Below, piece by piece: positions 26,877-36,025 of a stretch of DNA of 64,000 bases. Origin of the DNA: Burkholderiales bacterium (GTDB lineage: Bacteria > Pseudomonadota > Gammaproteobacteria > Burkholderiales > Burkholderiaceae_C). The stretch covers positions 19,921 through 83,920 of the forward strand of contig CANBTT010000006.1 in NCBI GenBank assembly GCA_947372465.1. The letters run 5' to 3'. The position numbers and the translations under genes were made by a program. Below the pieces are notes generated by a model that ran no database searches, had not been told where the DNA came from, and saw only the letters and a list, made by a program, of their open reading frames with translations. Every line of letters starts with the position of its first letter. The stretch's first letter is position 1.

Positions 26877-27548
26877 ATGTCCTTCAACGCTAAAAGACCC
26901 TTTGATTTGATTGCCTTTGATTGGGATGGGACGCTCTTTGATTCAACGCAGTTGATCACGCGTTGCATTCAAGCCGCGGTGGAGGATGTGGGCGGGCAAA
27001 GGCCCCAAGCAGCGCGCGCCTCTTATGTCATTGGCATGCCATTGATGGCCGCTTTGGCCCATGCCGCACCCGATGTGCCCGAGCACTTGTACCCGCAATT
27101 GGGAGAGCGTTACAGGTTTCATTACAAAAAAAATGAACACGAATTGGCACTTTTCCCTGGCGTTGTCGAGCTGCTTGAGTGGCTCAAGACGCAGCACTAC
27201 TGGGTCACCATTGCGACCGGTAAAAGCCGCGCTGGCTTGAACGCTGCTTTGCATTTTGATGCTTTAAAGGGCTTGATTGATGACTCCAGGACGGCCGACG
27301 AGACGGCTGGCAAGCCAGACCCTTTGATGCTTCATGAGTTGATGTCCATGTACGGCGTGGCCCCTTCAAGGACCCTCATGGTGGGTGACACGTCGCATGA
27401 TTTGGAAATGGCCAAACGCGCTGGCTGTCCTAGTGCCGCTGTGACTTACGGTGCGCATGAGGACCATGAACTTAAAAAGTACCAGCCCTTGGTGTTTGCC
27501 AACAGTGTGAACGATTTATGGGATTGGTTCAAATCCTTGCACGCTTGA
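26877..27548 (+). CDS. HAD-family phosphatase, phosphoglycolate-phosphatase-like
   Basis: A 223-residue haloacid-dehalogenase hydrolase. Motif I is FDWDGTLFDST (the first Asp is the nucleophile). Motif II is the Thr of IATGKSR, motif III the Lys of AGKPDP, and motif IV VGDTSHDLEMAKRAG. The cap domain between motifs I and II is helical, as in phosphoglycolate phosphatase and related enzymes. The substrate is not fixed by sequence. It sits between rluC and a Rieske protein in a rightward run, an order I recall from other Comamonadaceae. Confidence 0.92.
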   Translation: MSFNAKRPFDLIAFDWDGTLFDSTQLITRCIQAAVEDVGGQRPQAARASYVIGMPLMAALAHAAPDVPEHLYPQLGERYRFHYKKNEHELALFPGVVELLEWLKTQHYWVTIATGKSRAGLNAALHFDALKGLIDDSRTADETAGKPDPLMLHELMSMYGVAPSRTLMVGDTSHDLEMAKRAGCPSAAVTYGAHEDHELKKYQPLVFANSVNDLWDWFKSLHA

Positions 27549-27616
27549 CAAGTCGGGTTTTGGCGATAAGTGCATGGGGCTTGGAACAATGGCTTGCGGT
27601 TTTTGGAGGTCAAATC

Positions 27617-27997
27617 ATGCATGAGCCCACTCAATACTATTTGTGTCCCTCAACAGCGCTTGAAGATGGCGCTGAAGGGGTGGTGTTTGATGTCATTTAC
27701 GGCGGTCAAACTTGTCGTGCCTTTGCCGTTCGTTATGAGGGGCAAGTCCAGGCCTATTTGAACCGCTGTGCCCATGTGGCCATGGAGATGGATTACCGCG
27801 AGGGGCACTTTTTTGACCAGACCAAGAGGTGGCTCATCTGTGCAACGCATGGCGCTTTGTACGCGCCTCAAACAGGACAGTGCATGGGCGGGCCTTGCAA
27901 GGCGGGTTTGATCAAAATTGATGTTTTTGAGAAAGAGGGAAGTGTTCATTGGTTAAGTGCGTACAATCTGATCAAGAAAGAGAATATTTTTGACTGA
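27617..27997 (+). CDS. Rieske [2Fe-2S] domain protein
   Basis: A 126-residue single-domain Rieske protein. Cluster ligands are CAH in NRCAHVAMEMDY and CATH in WLICATHGALYAP, the standard C-x-H ... C-x2-H pattern. The sequence then runs TGQCMGGPCKAGLIKI as in nitrite-reductase small-subunit-like and dioxygenase ferredoxins. No oxygenase is adjacent, so the electron partner is unknown. The open frame begins earlier (27518) inside the HAD gene, but GGAGG at 27605-27609 placed just before the ATG at 27617 decides the start. sppA follows 61 bases later. Confidence 0.92.
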   Translation: MHEPTQYYLCPSTALEDGAEGVVFDVIYGGQTCRAFAVRYEGQVQAYLNRCAHVAMEMDYREGHFFDQTKRWLICATHGALYAPQTGQCMGGPCKAGLIKIDVFEKEGSVHWLSAYNLIKKENIFD

Positions 27998-27998
27998 G

Positions 27999-28015
27999 TT
28001 GGCCCCAAGGGCCAA
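27999..28015. other. Short stem-loop after the Rieske gene
   Basis: A 7-bp perfect stem TTGGCCC / GGGCCAA with a 3-base loop begins 2 bases after the stop codon. No T-run follows, so it may protect or process mRNA rather than terminate it. Confidence 0.4.
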
Positions 28016-28058
28016 AAGAGGAAACTATTCTTTGTATGTTTTCGTTTGACTGCACGCC

Positions 28059-29147
28059 ATGAACTCTTCACACAATTCACCTCCTCCGAACGCCACCAGT
28101 GAGCAAGAAACTGCCAAAACGCCTGCTCCAGAGGACGTTCATGCCAGTTCAGGTGCGTTTGAGCATCCCGGGCCCGCTGCAAGTCATCAAGACAATGCGA
28201 GCGACTCAACCACAAGCAGTGCCAGCACTTGGGAGCGCCAAACTTTGGAGCAGCTCGCTTTTGCAAGTCTTGAGGAGCAAAAAAAGCAAAGATGGTGGCG
28301 CAATTTCTTTCGCTTTGTTTGGTTAGGGGTCGCCTTGACGTTCATGACCTTGAGTGTTTACAAGGGCGGCGTGTCCAGCAGCAACAGCCAGCCCCACACG
28401 GCAGTGGTTGAGATCAAGGGCGAGATTGCGGCAGACAGTGACGCCAGTGCGGACACTGTGGTGAGCGCCTTAAAGGAAGCCTTCGAAGAAGAAAGTGCTG
28501 TGGCTGTGGTGTTGTTGATCAATTCTCCTGGGGGCAGTCCCGTGCAAGCGGGCATGATCAATGACGAGGTGAAGCGACTCAAGGGACTTCATAAAAAGCC
28601 CGTTTACGCCGTGGTGGAAGAGATGAGTGCTTCTGCGGCTTACTACATTGCGGTGTCTGCGGATGAAATTTATGTGGACAAAGCAAGCATTGTTGGCAGC
28701 ATTGGCGTGCTGATGGATGGCTTTGGGTTCACAGGCTTGATGGACAAGTTGGGCATTGAGAGAAGGCTTTTGACGGCAGGCGAGAACAAAGGCTTCATGG
28801 ACCCCTTTAGTGCGCAATCGAAGACGCAAAAGGCCTATGCTTTGAGCATGCTCGAACGCATTCATCAGCAGTTCATCAAGGTCGTTCGCGAAGGTCGAGG
28901 CGAGCGCCTCAAAGAGACCCCTGAGACATTCACGGGCCTCTTTTGGACCGGTGAGGAAGCGGTTGAGATGGGCTTGGCTGATTACTTGGGCAATTTGGAC
29001 TACGTGGCCAGAGAAGTGACCAAGGCCGAGACGATCATCGATTACACGAAGAAAGACAGTGTGGCCGAAAGATTGGCCAAGCGCTTTGGTGCAGCGCTGG
29101 GCGAGGGGGCGTTCAAAGCCCTTTACAGGCCAGCTGTTTTGCGCTGA
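28059..29147 (+). CDS. sppA: S49-family signal peptide peptidase SppA
   Basis: An inner-membrane serine protease that digests cleaved signal peptides. The 362 residues form the short (single-domain, Bacillus-like) version. A Ser/Thr/Pro-rich cytoplasmic tail of about 75 residues is followed by one transmembrane helix (about 83-101) and then the protease domain. The Ser/Lys dyad is probably Ser192 in EEMSASAAYY and Lys244 in GENKGFMDP, by analogy to Bacillus SppA. SPGGSPVQAG and ASIVGSIGVLMDG are further family motifs. It is the last gene of the rightward rluC run and converges on the RsmI-like gene. Confidence 0.94.
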   Translation: MNSSHNSPPPNATSEQETAKTPAPEDVHASSGAFEHPGPAASHQDNASDSTTSSASTWERQTLEQLAFASLEEQKKQRWWRNFFRFVWLGVALTFMTLSVYKGGVSSSNSQPHTAVVEIKGEIAADSDASADTVVSALKEAFEEESAVAVVLLINSPGGSPVQAGMINDEVKRLKGLHKKPVYAVVEEMSASAAYYIAVSADEIYVDKASIVGSIGVLMDGFGFTGLMDKLGIERRLLTAGENKGFMDPFSAQSKTQKAYALSMLERIHQQFIKVVREGRGERLKETPETFTGLFWTGEEAVEMGLADYLGNLDYVAREVTKAETIIDYTKKDSVAERLAKRFGAALGEGAFKALYRPAVLR

Positions 29148-29221
29148 ACATTGCACAGCCTGGGGCTAAAGGCGCTTTGCTGATCGACCCTCCCTCTGAG
29201 CTCAAGGCCTCGATGAGGCGT

Positions 29222-29980
29222 TTAGGCGCCTAGCAAGAACACGCAAGGCTCTTGCAGTTGGGGCAGTGTTTTAAAGGTCTTCCATTTTTCAATTTGATGG
29301 GATTGGATCCACTCATTGGGCCCGCTCAAGCCGCAGGCCAAGGCCAGTCTCGTTTGCGGATGCAGCACCTCCAGCATGCTGCGCATGAGGCTTTCATTGC
29401 GATAGGGCGTTTCAATGAAAATTTGGGTTTGGCCAGATTTCTTGATCCATTGGTCTAAATATTTGAGCCGCTCAATTTTGCTCTCTTGGGCTTGAGGGAG
29501 GTAGCCAATGAAGCTGAAATTTTGTCCATTCATGCCGCTGCTTGCTAGGGCCATCATGAGAGACACTGGGCCCACCAGGGGGACCACCTTGAGCCCCAAA
29601 AGATGCGCAGCTCTCACCACCGAGGCGCCTGGGTCTGCTATGGCAGGCATGCCCGCTTCGCTCACCAGCCCCATGTCATGCCCTTGGAGCAAGGGTTTGA
29701 GCAGATCTTTGGCGTTGAATTCTCCCTTGTGATCCCCCTTTTTGTGAACTTGGTGGGGCAACTCAAGCATCACGTGCTCTTGAATCGCTTGGCTCAAGGG
29801 GACAATGTCATTGACTCGCTTTAAAAAAGCACGCGTTGATTTTGCGTTTTCGCAGATCCAGTGGGTCAGCCGCGAGGCCGTTTCAATGCTTGATTGCGGC
29901 AAGCTTTGAGACAGCGCTGTGGTGTGTGTTGAGCCAAAATCCAAAGGTGTTGGGACCAAGTAAAGAGTGCCGTTTGCCAT
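29222..29980 (-). CDS. Tetrapyrrole-methylase-fold SAM methyltransferase (RsmI-like)
   Basis: A 252-residue SAM-dependent methyltransferase of the RsmI/tetrapyrrole-methylase fold. RsmI methylates the 2'-O of C1402 in 16S rRNA. Matching parts are GTLYLVPTPLDFG at the start, VSEAGMPAIADPGASVVRAA, and the SAM-site LVGPVSLMMALASSGMNG. It lacks some N-terminal features of canonical RsmI and belongs to the shorter variant found next to maf in Burkholderiales, so the rRNA target is an inference. The frame continues to a TTG at 30052 overlapping maf; the ATG at 29978-29980 is chosen because the conserved domain begins there. Confidence 0.85.
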   Translation of the reverse strand: MANGTLYLVPTPLDFGSTHTTALSQSLPQSSIETASRLTHWICENAKSTRAFLKRVNDIVPLSQAIQEHVMLELPHQVHKKGDHKGEFNAKDLLKPLLQGHDMGLVSEAGMPAIADPGASVVRAAHLLGLKVVPLVGPVSLMMALASSGMNGQNFSFIGYLPQAQESKIERLKYLDQWIKKSGQTQIFIETPYRNESLMRSMLEVLHPQTRLALACGLSGPNEWIQSHQIEKWKTFKTLPQLQEPCVFLLGA

Positions 29981-30048
29981 TTTTTGTGTGGTCCTTAAAG
30001 AAGCGGTTGGATGGTGATGCATGGGCCTTTGGGCCCTCAAAAGAAAAC

Positions 30049-30666
30049 TCAAGCGCTTGACAAAACATCAAGGCCGGCGAGCATGAGCAAGTGGGTGGTT
30101 TGTATGAGCGGCAGTCCGATCAATGAAGTGGGATCATCGCTTTCAATTTTTTCCAACAAGGCGACCCCCAAAGACTCGCTCTTGGCGGAGCCCGCGCAGT
30201 CATAAGGTTTGTCTTTGAGGAGATACGACTCGATGGTTTTTTGGGACAGCACTTTGAAGACCACTTTCACGCTAGAGACAAAGGTTTGTGAAAACTGTGT
30301 GTCTTCGCACCGCACACACACGCTTGTGTGAAACAGAACGGTTTGACCACTCATTTTTGTCAATTGTGAAACGGCGTTTTCGTGGTTCAGGGGCTTGCCA
30401 AGGGCTTGACCATGAAGGTCCGCCACTTGATCGGAGCCAATCACGATGGCATGGGGATGAAGCTTTGCGACATGTGCAGCCTTTTCTTGGGCCAAGCGCA
30501 AAGACAAGTCGATGGGGCGCTCGCCCTCGAAGGGGGTTTCATCAACGGCTGGACTGACCGTCTCAAAAGGCCACTGAAGTCGAGACAGCAATTCGTGACG
30601 GTACTTGGAGCTCGATCCCAAGATAAGAGGTCTTGTGTTTTGAAGGGTGAGGGGGTCGTGGCTCAT
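30049..30666 (-). CDS. maf: Maf-family nucleotide pyrophosphatase
   Basis: Hydrolyses non-canonical or modified nucleoside triphosphates. E. coli YceF, the nearest type, acts on m7GTP. The 205 residues begin LILGSSSKYRHELLSRL with the substrate-binding Ser/Arg signature, then VDETPFEGE, VIGSDQVADLHGQALGKP with the catalytic Asp, and DCAGSAKSESLG. Its neighbours, the divergent yceD-rpmF-plsX-fab run, are the usual context of the YceF-type Maf. A promoter-like pair lies 20-50 bases upstream. The RsmI-like gene follows directly on the same strand. Confidence 0.94.
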   Translation of the reverse strand: MSHDPLTLQNTRPLILGSSSKYRHELLSRLQWPFETVSPAVDETPFEGERPIDLSLRLAQEKAAHVAKLHPHAIVIGSDQVADLHGQALGKPLNHENAVSQLTKMSGQTVLFHTSVCVRCEDTQFSQTFVSSVKVVFKVLSQKTIESYLLKDKPYDCAGSAKSESLGVALLEKIESDDPTSLIGLPLIQTTHLLMLAGLDVLSSA

Positions 30667-30688
30667 GGGGGATGGTTGACAAAAAGGG

Positions 30689-30718
30689 GCTATAAAAATG
30701 CGCGCATGGACGGTTCAA
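30689..30718 (-). promoter_or_regulatory. Candidate promoter for maf
   Basis: Read leftward, TTGAAC (30713-30718) and TATAGC (30689-30694) are 18 bases apart, with an expected start about 15 bases before the maf ATG. The match is moderate. Confidence 0.35.
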
Positions 30719-30881
30719 TAGAAAATGCGCTTGAACAAGAAATCTCGGCGCATTTGATGGGATGCCCGCTCGTTTGGACTTATGATAAGGGAGATTGTGC
30801 ATCTTCACGTCGCTTGAGCAAAGAGTTGTTGAGCGCACACTGAGTCACCATCCTATTTATTTTTTAAAGACAGCTGCCTTC

Positions 30882-31502
30882 ATGTCCAAAGATCTCGATC
30901 TCACCAAACTGCAAGTGCTCAAGTTCGCGCAGTCGCAAACTCACGCACACGGGCGCGAACCCCTTGAGCGCTTTGCACGTTTGATGCTCGAGCAAGCGCA
31001 TGCGCTTGAAGGGCAAAATGCAAGCCTTGAGCTTGAGCCCTCAAAAGAGCGCCCAGTGCCTGAACAGGCTTGGGTGGATTGGCGGCTTGAAGGCTTCTTT
31101 GATCCCTTGGATCCGAATGTCCCAACAGCCGTGGATGCCAAGGCAGGTTTTAAATTGGAGGTGCACGCGGCCATCAAGATGACGTGCCAGCGCTGCTTGG
31201 GTGTTTGCCTTCAACGCTTGGATGTCAATCGCACCTTTCGTTTTGTGCGTGATGAGCAAATTGCATTGGCCATGGATGACGCGTCTGAGGATGAGTTTTT
31301 GGTGCTCTCCAGTGCATTTGATGCGCTGGAATTGATCGAAGACGAGTTGATCATGGCGCTTCCCTTGGTCCCCTTGCACGCCCAGTGCCCTGTGCCATTG
31401 ATACAACAAGTAGACCATAAGTCCTCACTGGAGATTGAATTTGAGTCCAAAAGACCCAATCCATTTGAGGTTTTGTCGGTTTTGAAGACCAAAAAGCAGT
31501 AA
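30882..31502 (+). CDS. yceD: YceD family protein (DUF177, 23S rRNA accumulation protein)
   Basis: A 206-residue cytoplasmic protein of the YceD family, genetically linked to 23S rRNA accumulation in E. coli and co-transcribed with rpmF in many bacteria. The four-Cys pattern is visible as MTCQRCLGVC and HAQCPVP, with the acidic EDELIMALPLVPLH segment before the last Cys. The start at 30882 (MSKDLDLTKLQVLKFAQ) matches the family; the frame upstream to 30795 looks non-coding. rpmF follows 107 bases later, with a consensus -10 in between. Confidence 0.92.
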   Translation: MSKDLDLTKLQVLKFAQSQTHAHGREPLERFARLMLEQAHALEGQNASLELEPSKERPVPEQAWVDWRLEGFFDPLDPNVPTAVDAKAGFKLEVHAAIKMTCQRCLGVCLQRLDVNRTFRFVRDEQIALAMDDASEDEFLVLSSAFDALELIEDELIMALPLVPLHAQCPVPLIQQVDHKSSLEIEFESKRPNPFEVLSVLKTKKQ

Positions 31503-31519
31503 AAACTGGACTTTAGGCT

Positions 31520-31525
31520 ATAATC
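31520..31525 (+). promoter_or_regulatory. Consensus -10 box upstream of rpmF
   Basis: A perfect TATAAT lies 85 bases before the rpmF start in a non-coding gap. No good -35 is seen at 16-18 bases upstream, so strength is uncertain. Confidence 0.35.
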
Positions 31526-31609
31526 GTTGGTTCTGCGAGTGGCAAGGGGTTCAAAGCCCAGCACTTCTCACCGTATTCTTCTTTTACCTTTTACGTCTAG
31601 GAGCCGACC

Positions 31610-31792
31610 ATGGCCGTCCAGCAAAATAAAAAATCTCCTTCAAAACGCGGCATGCACCGCTCACACAATGCCTTGAATGTGCCAGGTATCGCTGTCGAGC
31701 CCACAACAGGTGAAATACATTTGAGACATCACATCAGCCCCACAGGTTTTTACCGTGGTCGCAAGGTGTTGAAGACCAAATCTGAAGCCTGA
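31610..31792 (+). CDS. rpmF: 50S ribosomal protein L32
   Basis: A 60-residue basic ribosomal protein. The start [20 protein letters not shown] and the [20 protein letters not shown] segment are diagnostic for the proteobacterial form, which lacks the four zinc-binding cysteines of the Gram-positive type. AGGAG is placed well before the ATG. It lies between yceD and plsX as in E. coli and most proteobacteria. A terminator-like hairpin follows at 31811-31848. Confidence 0.98.
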   Translation: MAVQQNKKSPSKRGMHRSHNALNVPGIAVEPTTGEIHLRHHISPTGFYRGRKVLKTKSEA

Positions 31793-31810
31793 TCGTTGCT
31801 TAGGCAAAAC

Positions 31811-31848
31811 GGCCCGTTGCTGATCCAGTTAGCGCGGGCCTTTGTTTT
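31811..31848 (+). terminator. Probable (partial) terminator between rpmF and plsX
   Basis: A GGCCCG / CGGGCC stem extended by GCT/AGC across small bulges is followed by TTTGTTTT, 18 bases after the rpmF stop. It may reduce read-through, so L32 can be made in excess of the lipid enzymes. Confidence 0.65.
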
Positions 31849-31899
31849 GATGCAGCGAAAATTTAGGATGCCTCTTCTTCATTCAGAAGCGTCTTGCCC

Positions 31900-32946
31900 A
31901 TGATTACTTTATCGGTTGATTTAATGGGCGGGGACTTGTCTCCTCAAGTCAGGCTTGAGGCGTGCAACAGGTTTCTCAAACACCACCCTCAAGCGAATGT
32001 GCTTTTGGTGGGATTGAAGGACGCTTGCGGGTCCTGGTCCCATCCTCGTGCCACCTTGTTGGAGTGCACGGAAGTGGTCCTCATGGACGACGCCGTGGAA
32101 GTGGCCATGCGACGCAAAAAAGACTCCTCCATGCGAGTCTGTATCGAACAAGTTAAAAATGGTGTGGCGCAAGTGGCGGTCTCTGCAGGCAACACGGGCG
32201 CATTGATGGCCATTGCACGCTATGTGCTTAAAACGATTGACGGCATTGATCGACCAGCGATCGCTGGACAAATGCCCAATGTCTCAGGGGGTGCCACGAC
32301 CATGCTTGATTTGGGTGCCAATGTGGACTGCACGCCTGAGCATTTGCTGCAATTTGCAGTGATGGGCTCGGCCTTGGTGTCCGTGCTTCAAAACAATCCC
32401 CATCCAAGTGTGGGTCTGCTCAACATTGGAGAAGAGGCGATCAAAGGCAGTGAGATGATCAAAAAGACATCAGAGTTGTTAAGGGCTGCGGGCGCTGCGG
32501 GCAATTTGAATTTCTATGGCAACGTAGAGGGCAATGATATTTTCAAAGGCACCACCGATATCATTGTTTGTGACGGCTTTGTGGGCAACGTTGCACTCAA
32601 GGCCAGTGAAGGCTTGGCCTGGATGGTCAGCACCTTGCTTAGAGAAGGTTTTGCAAGAAATGTGTTCACCAAAATCGCAGCCGTCTTGAGCTATCCAGTG
32701 CTCTCGGGTTTCAAAAAACGGGTGGACCATCGCCGGCACAATGGTGCCGCTTTGCTGGGCCTTCAAGGCTTGGTTTTTAAGAGCCACGGCTCTGCAGATG
32801 CCTTGGCGTTTGAGACCGCTTTGAATCGAGCGTATGATGCGGTTCAAAACCACTTGTTGGACAAAGTGCACTCTCAAATCTCCAAAGCGAGGGCCTTGCT
32901 TGAGGCCCAAGCCAATGTCGACCCACTGCAGTCAAGCAACGAATGA
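31900..32946 (+). CDS. plsX: Phosphate acyltransferase PlsX
   Basis: Forms acyl-phosphate from acyl-ACP for the first acylation of glycerol-3-phosphate (used by PlsY). The 348 residues start [16 protein letters not shown] and contain [48 protein letters not shown] and [14 protein letters not shown], all family signatures. The frame can also open at a TTG two codons earlier. Its last four bases overlap the fabH start (ATGA, 32943-32946), implying coupled translation with fatty-acid synthesis. Confidence 0.97.
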   Translation: MITLSVDLMGGDLSPQVRLEACNRFLKHHPQANVLLVGLKDACGSWSHPRATLLECTEVVLMDDAVEVAMRRKKDSSMRVCIEQVKNGVAQVAVSAGNTGALMAIARYVLKTIDGIDRPAIAGQMPNVSGGATTMLDLGANVDCTPEHLLQFAVMGSALVSVLQNNPHPSVGLLNIGEEAIKGSEMIKKTSELLRAAGAAGNLNFYGNVEGNDIFKGTTDIIVCDGFVGNVALKASEGLAWMVSTLLREGFARNVFTKIAAVLSYPVLSGFKKRVDHRRHNGAALLGLQGLVFKSHGSADALAFETALNRAYDAVQNHLLDKVHSQISKARALLEAQANVDPLQSSNE

Positions 32947-33944
32947 GTAAATTTTCAAAAATCATCTCAACGGGCAGTTTTTTGCCCCCTCATCGGGTCA
33001 GCAACGCGCAACTGGTGAGCGACTTGGCTGTGCACGGCATTGAGAGCTCAGATGAGTGGATTGTTGAGAGAACGGGTATCAGCTCGCGCCACTTTGTCCT
33101 TGGGGATGTGAGCAGCAGTGATTTGGCCTTTGAGGCCTGTGTGCGTGCACTTGAAGCTGCGCACTTGGGGCCGCAAGACATTGATTTGATCATTGTGGCC
33201 ACCTCAACGCCGGACATGGTTTTCCCGTCCACAGCATGCATCTTGCAGCACAAACTCTCGCAGATCAACGAACAAGCGCAAGGCATATTGGGCGCTCCTG
33301 CGTTCGATGTTCAGGCGGTTTGCAGTGGCTTTGTCTATGCGTTGACCACGGCAGATGCATTGATACGCGCCGGCAATGCCAAGCGAGCCTTGGTGGTTGG
33401 TGCGGAGGTGTTTTCTCGCATTTTGGATTTTAAAGACAGAACCACCTGCGTGCTCTTTGGTGATGGTGCCGGTGCCGTGGTTTTGGAGGCCAGCAGTGAG
33501 CCAGGAATTTTGTCCACAGACATTCATGCCGATGGCAGGCATGTGGGCCTTTTGTGTGTTCCAGGGCATGTCAAAGGGGGCCATGTTTTGGGCGATCCCG
33601 TGATCAAAATGGATGGCCAATCGGTGTTCAAATTGGCGGTGGGTTTGCTTGAAGGGGCGGCAAAGGCGGTCATCGAAAAGGCCCATCTGACAGATGCTGA
33701 CATCGACTGGTTGGTGCCCCATCAGGCCAACATCCGGATCATTCAAGCCACGGCTAAAAAATTAAAACTGCCCATGGAGCGCGTCATTTTGACCGTTCAA
33801 GATCATGGCAACACATCCGCCGCGTCCATTCCCTTGGCCTTGGACCAAGGGGTGCGCTCAGGGAAAATCAAGCCTGCTCAAACCGTTCTTCTCGAGGGCG
33901 TGGGTGGAGGATTTACTTGGGGCGCGGTATTGTTCAAACTCTAG
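32943..33944 (+). CDS. fabH: 3-oxoacyl-ACP synthase III
   Basis: Starts fatty-acid chains by condensing acetyl-CoA with malonyl-ACP. The 333 residues carry the Cys-His-Asn triad: Cys127 in [13 protein letters not shown], His in [12 protein letters not shown], and Asn in [14 protein letters not shown]. Length is slightly above E. coli FabH (317). It overlaps plsX by four bases and is followed by fabD after 14 bases, so the fab genes are read as one unit. Confidence 0.97.
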   Translation: MSKFSKIISTGSFLPPHRVSNAQLVSDLAVHGIESSDEWIVERTGISSRHFVLGDVSSSDLAFEACVRALEAAHLGPQDIDLIIVATSTPDMVFPSTACILQHKLSQINEQAQGILGAPAFDVQAVCSGFVYALTTADALIRAGNAKRALVVGAEVFSRILDFKDRTTCVLFGDGAGAVVLEASSEPGILSTDIHADGRHVGLLCVPGHVKGGHVLGDPVIKMDGQSVFKLAVGLLEGAAKAVIEKAHLTDADIDWLVPHQANIRIIQATAKKLKLPMERVILTVQDHGNTSAASIPLALDQGVRSGKIKPAQTVLLEGVGGGFTWGAVLFKL

Positions 33945-33958
33945 GACCCGCAGGAATT

Positions 33959-34921
33959 ATGAGTCAACATCAATTTGCTTTTGTTTTTCCGGGCCAAGGC
34001 TCTCAAAGCGTGGGCATGCTGGCGTCTTGGGCGTCGCACGCGCAGGTGAAGTTGACCCTTGAGGAGGCCAGTCAAGCCTTGGGTGAGGATTTGCAAAGTT
34101 TGATTGAGCTTGGCCCCAAAGAGGCGCTGGCCTTGACGAGCAACACGCAGCCCGTCATGCTCGCCGCCGATGTGGCGATCTACCGAGCCTGGTTGGCAGA
34201 AGGTGGTGCTGCGCCTGTTGCCGTTGCGGGCCATTCACTGGGTGAGTACGCGGCGCTTGTTGCGGCGGGTGTATTGAGTCTGTCTGAGGCCATTCCCTTG
34301 GTGCGTTTTAGAGGGCAAGCCATGCAAGATGCGGTCGCTGTGGGTGCAGGTGGCATGGCGGCGATCTTGGGTCTGGATGCGAAACAGGTCGCTCAAATTT
34401 GTCAGGAATTGACCCAAGAGGCGCACGCCAAAAACGTGCAAGAGGTGGTGGAGGCGGTGAATTTTAACGATCCTTTGCAAACAGTCATTGCGGGCAACAA
34501 AGCCTTGGTGGAGTCGGCGTGTCTCGTGCTGAAAGAAAAAGGCGCCAAGCGCGCTTTGCCTCTTCCTGTGTCCGCGCCATTTCACTCGACTTTGATGAAG
34601 CCTGCGGCCGATCGGCTAAAAGAGCGCTTGTCCAGCTTGGTCTTCAATGAGCCTTTGATGCCCGTCATCAATAACGTCGACGTCGCATCCTACGCGCAAG
34701 CAGAAAAAATCAAAGATGCGTTGTTCAGGCAAGCCTACATGCCCGTGAGATGGGTTGAGTGCATTCAAGCCATGAAGTTGATGGGTGTGAATTGGGTGGT
34801 TGAGTGTGGCCCTGGTCAAGTTCTCAGTGGTTTGACCAAGCGCATTGATGCGAGTTTAGAGAGTGCGAGCTTGAAAGAATACGCTGGCATTCAGTCCTTA
34901 AAAGATTTGTTAAAAAGTTAA
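33959..34921 (+). CDS. fabD: Malonyl-CoA--ACP transacylase
   Basis: Transfers malonyl groups from CoA to ACP. The 320 residues begin FAFVFPGQGSQSVGMLASW. The nucleophile Ser93 lies in GHSLGEYAAL, the substrate Arg in VRFRGQAMQ, and the catalytic His in SAPFHSTLM. The upstream frame from 33917 overlaps fabH; the ATG at 33959, preceded by AGGA, is the natural start. fabG follows 5 bases downstream. Confidence 0.97.
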   Translation: MSQHQFAFVFPGQGSQSVGMLASWASHAQVKLTLEEASQALGEDLQSLIELGPKEALALTSNTQPVMLAADVAIYRAWLAEGGAAPVAVAGHSLGEYAALVAAGVLSLSEAIPLVRFRGQAMQDAVAVGAGGMAAILGLDAKQVAQICQELTQEAHAKNVQEVVEAVNFNDPLQTVIAGNKALVESACLVLKEKGAKRALPLPVSAPFHSTLMKPAADRLKERLSSLVFNEPLMPVINNVDVASYAQAEKIKDALFRQAYMPVRWVECIQAMKLMGVNWVVECGPGQVLSGLTKRIDASLESASLKEYAGIQSLKDLLKS

Positions 34922-34926
34922 ACCCC

Positions 34927-35676
34927 ATGACGACCTCTTCATTGTCTGAGCAAGTGGCTTTGGTCACCGGCGCCACGCGCGGTATTGGTGCTGCGATTGC
35001 GCTGGATTTGGCGCAAAAAGGATTTCGCGTGATTGGAACGGCAACCTCTGAGGCCGGTGCGGCCCAAATCACGCAAGCTTTGTCAGCCTTTGTGGGCTCT
35101 AAAGGCGTGGTGCTGGATGTCAATGATAAATTGGCATGCGAAGCGTTGACGGATGGCCTGGTCAAAGAGCAGGGGGGCTTGCACGTCTTGGTCAACAACG
35201 CTGGGATCACCAAAGACATGTTGGCCATGCGACTCAAAGACGAGGACTGGGACCAAGTGATTCAAACCAATCTCAGTTCCGTGTTCAGGCTGTGTCGCGC
35301 AGCCATTCGTCCCATGATGAAGCAGCGCTATGGTCGAATCATCAACATCACGAGCGTGGTGGGTGCGAGCGGAAACCCTGGTCAATCCAATTACGCTGCT
35401 GCAAAAGCGGGCCTGGCCGGCATGAGTCGCGCGCTTGCCAGGGAACTGGGTAGCCGTCAAATCACGGTCAACTGCGTTGCGCCGGGGTTCATTCAAACCG
35501 ACATGACGGCTTCCTTGAGCGAGGCACAAACACAGGCTTTGATGGCTCAAATTCCTTTGGGTCAACTCGGTCAAGCGCAAGATGTGGCCTATGCCGTGAG
35601 TTTTCTGGCAAGTCCCCAGGCCGCTTACATCACCGGCCAAGAGTTGCATGTCAATGGTGGCATGTTAATGCCTTAG
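34927..35676 (+). CDS. fabG: 3-oxoacyl-ACP reductase
   Basis: NADPH-dependent reduction of 3-oxoacyl-ACP in chain elongation. The 249-residue short-chain dehydrogenase has the cofactor motif VTGATRGIGAAIA at about residue 13, NNAG at 90-93, and the catalytic Ser143, Tyr156 and Lys160 (SNYAAAKAG). The C-terminal ITGQELHVNGGMLMP is the usual FabG ending. It lies 5 bases after fabD. acpP follows after 91 bases, a gap long enough for a separate acpP promoter, as is common because ACP is needed in excess; a TAAAAT box at 35730-35735 is a weak -10 candidate. Confidence 0.98.
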   Translation: MTTSSLSEQVALVTGATRGIGAAIALDLAQKGFRVIGTATSEAGAAQITQALSAFVGSKGVVLDVNDKLACEALTDGLVKEQGGLHVLVNNAGITKDMLAMRLKDEDWDQVIQTNLSSVFRLCRAAIRPMMKQRYGRIINITSVVGASGNPGQSNYAAAKAGLAGMSRALARELGSRQITVNCVAPGFIQTDMTASLSEAQTQALMAQIPLGQLGQAQDVAYAVSFLASPQAAYITGQELHVNGGMLMP

Positions 35677-35767
35677 GATTACATTGGATTCTTGCCTGTC
35701 CGGTGTCAAATTTGTGCCCTGTTTTCGAGTAAAATCAACAGTTCCTTTACAACCCTCTGAGTAAAAC

Positions 35768-36007
35768 ATGAGTGATATCGAAGTACGTGTCAAAAAAATT
35801 ATTGCCGAGCAACTCGGTGTCGAAGAGTCACAAGTGACCAATGAAAAGGCTTTCGTGGCCGATTTGGGTGCCGATTCTTTGGATACCGTTGAATTGGTGA
35901 TGGCACTTGAAGACGAATTTGCCATTGAAATTCCTGACGAAGATGCAGAAAAAATCACGACAGTACAAAACGCCATTGATTACGCTTTGGCTCACCAAAA
36001 AAGTTGA
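35768..36007 (+). CDS. acpP: Acyl carrier protein
   Basis: A 79-residue acidic four-helix carrier of growing acyl chains. Ser37 in [18 protein letters not shown] receives the phosphopantetheine arm, added by AcpS, whose gene lies 10 kb downstream in the same run. The sequence is near the proteobacterial consensus. fabF follows 18 bases after the stop. Confidence 0.99.
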   Translation: MSDIEVRVKKIIAEQLGVEESQVTNEKAFVADLGADSLDTVELVMALEDEFAIEIPDEDAEKITTVQNAIDYALAHQKS

Positions 36008-36025
36008 TTTAAAAGGTTCGTTTGA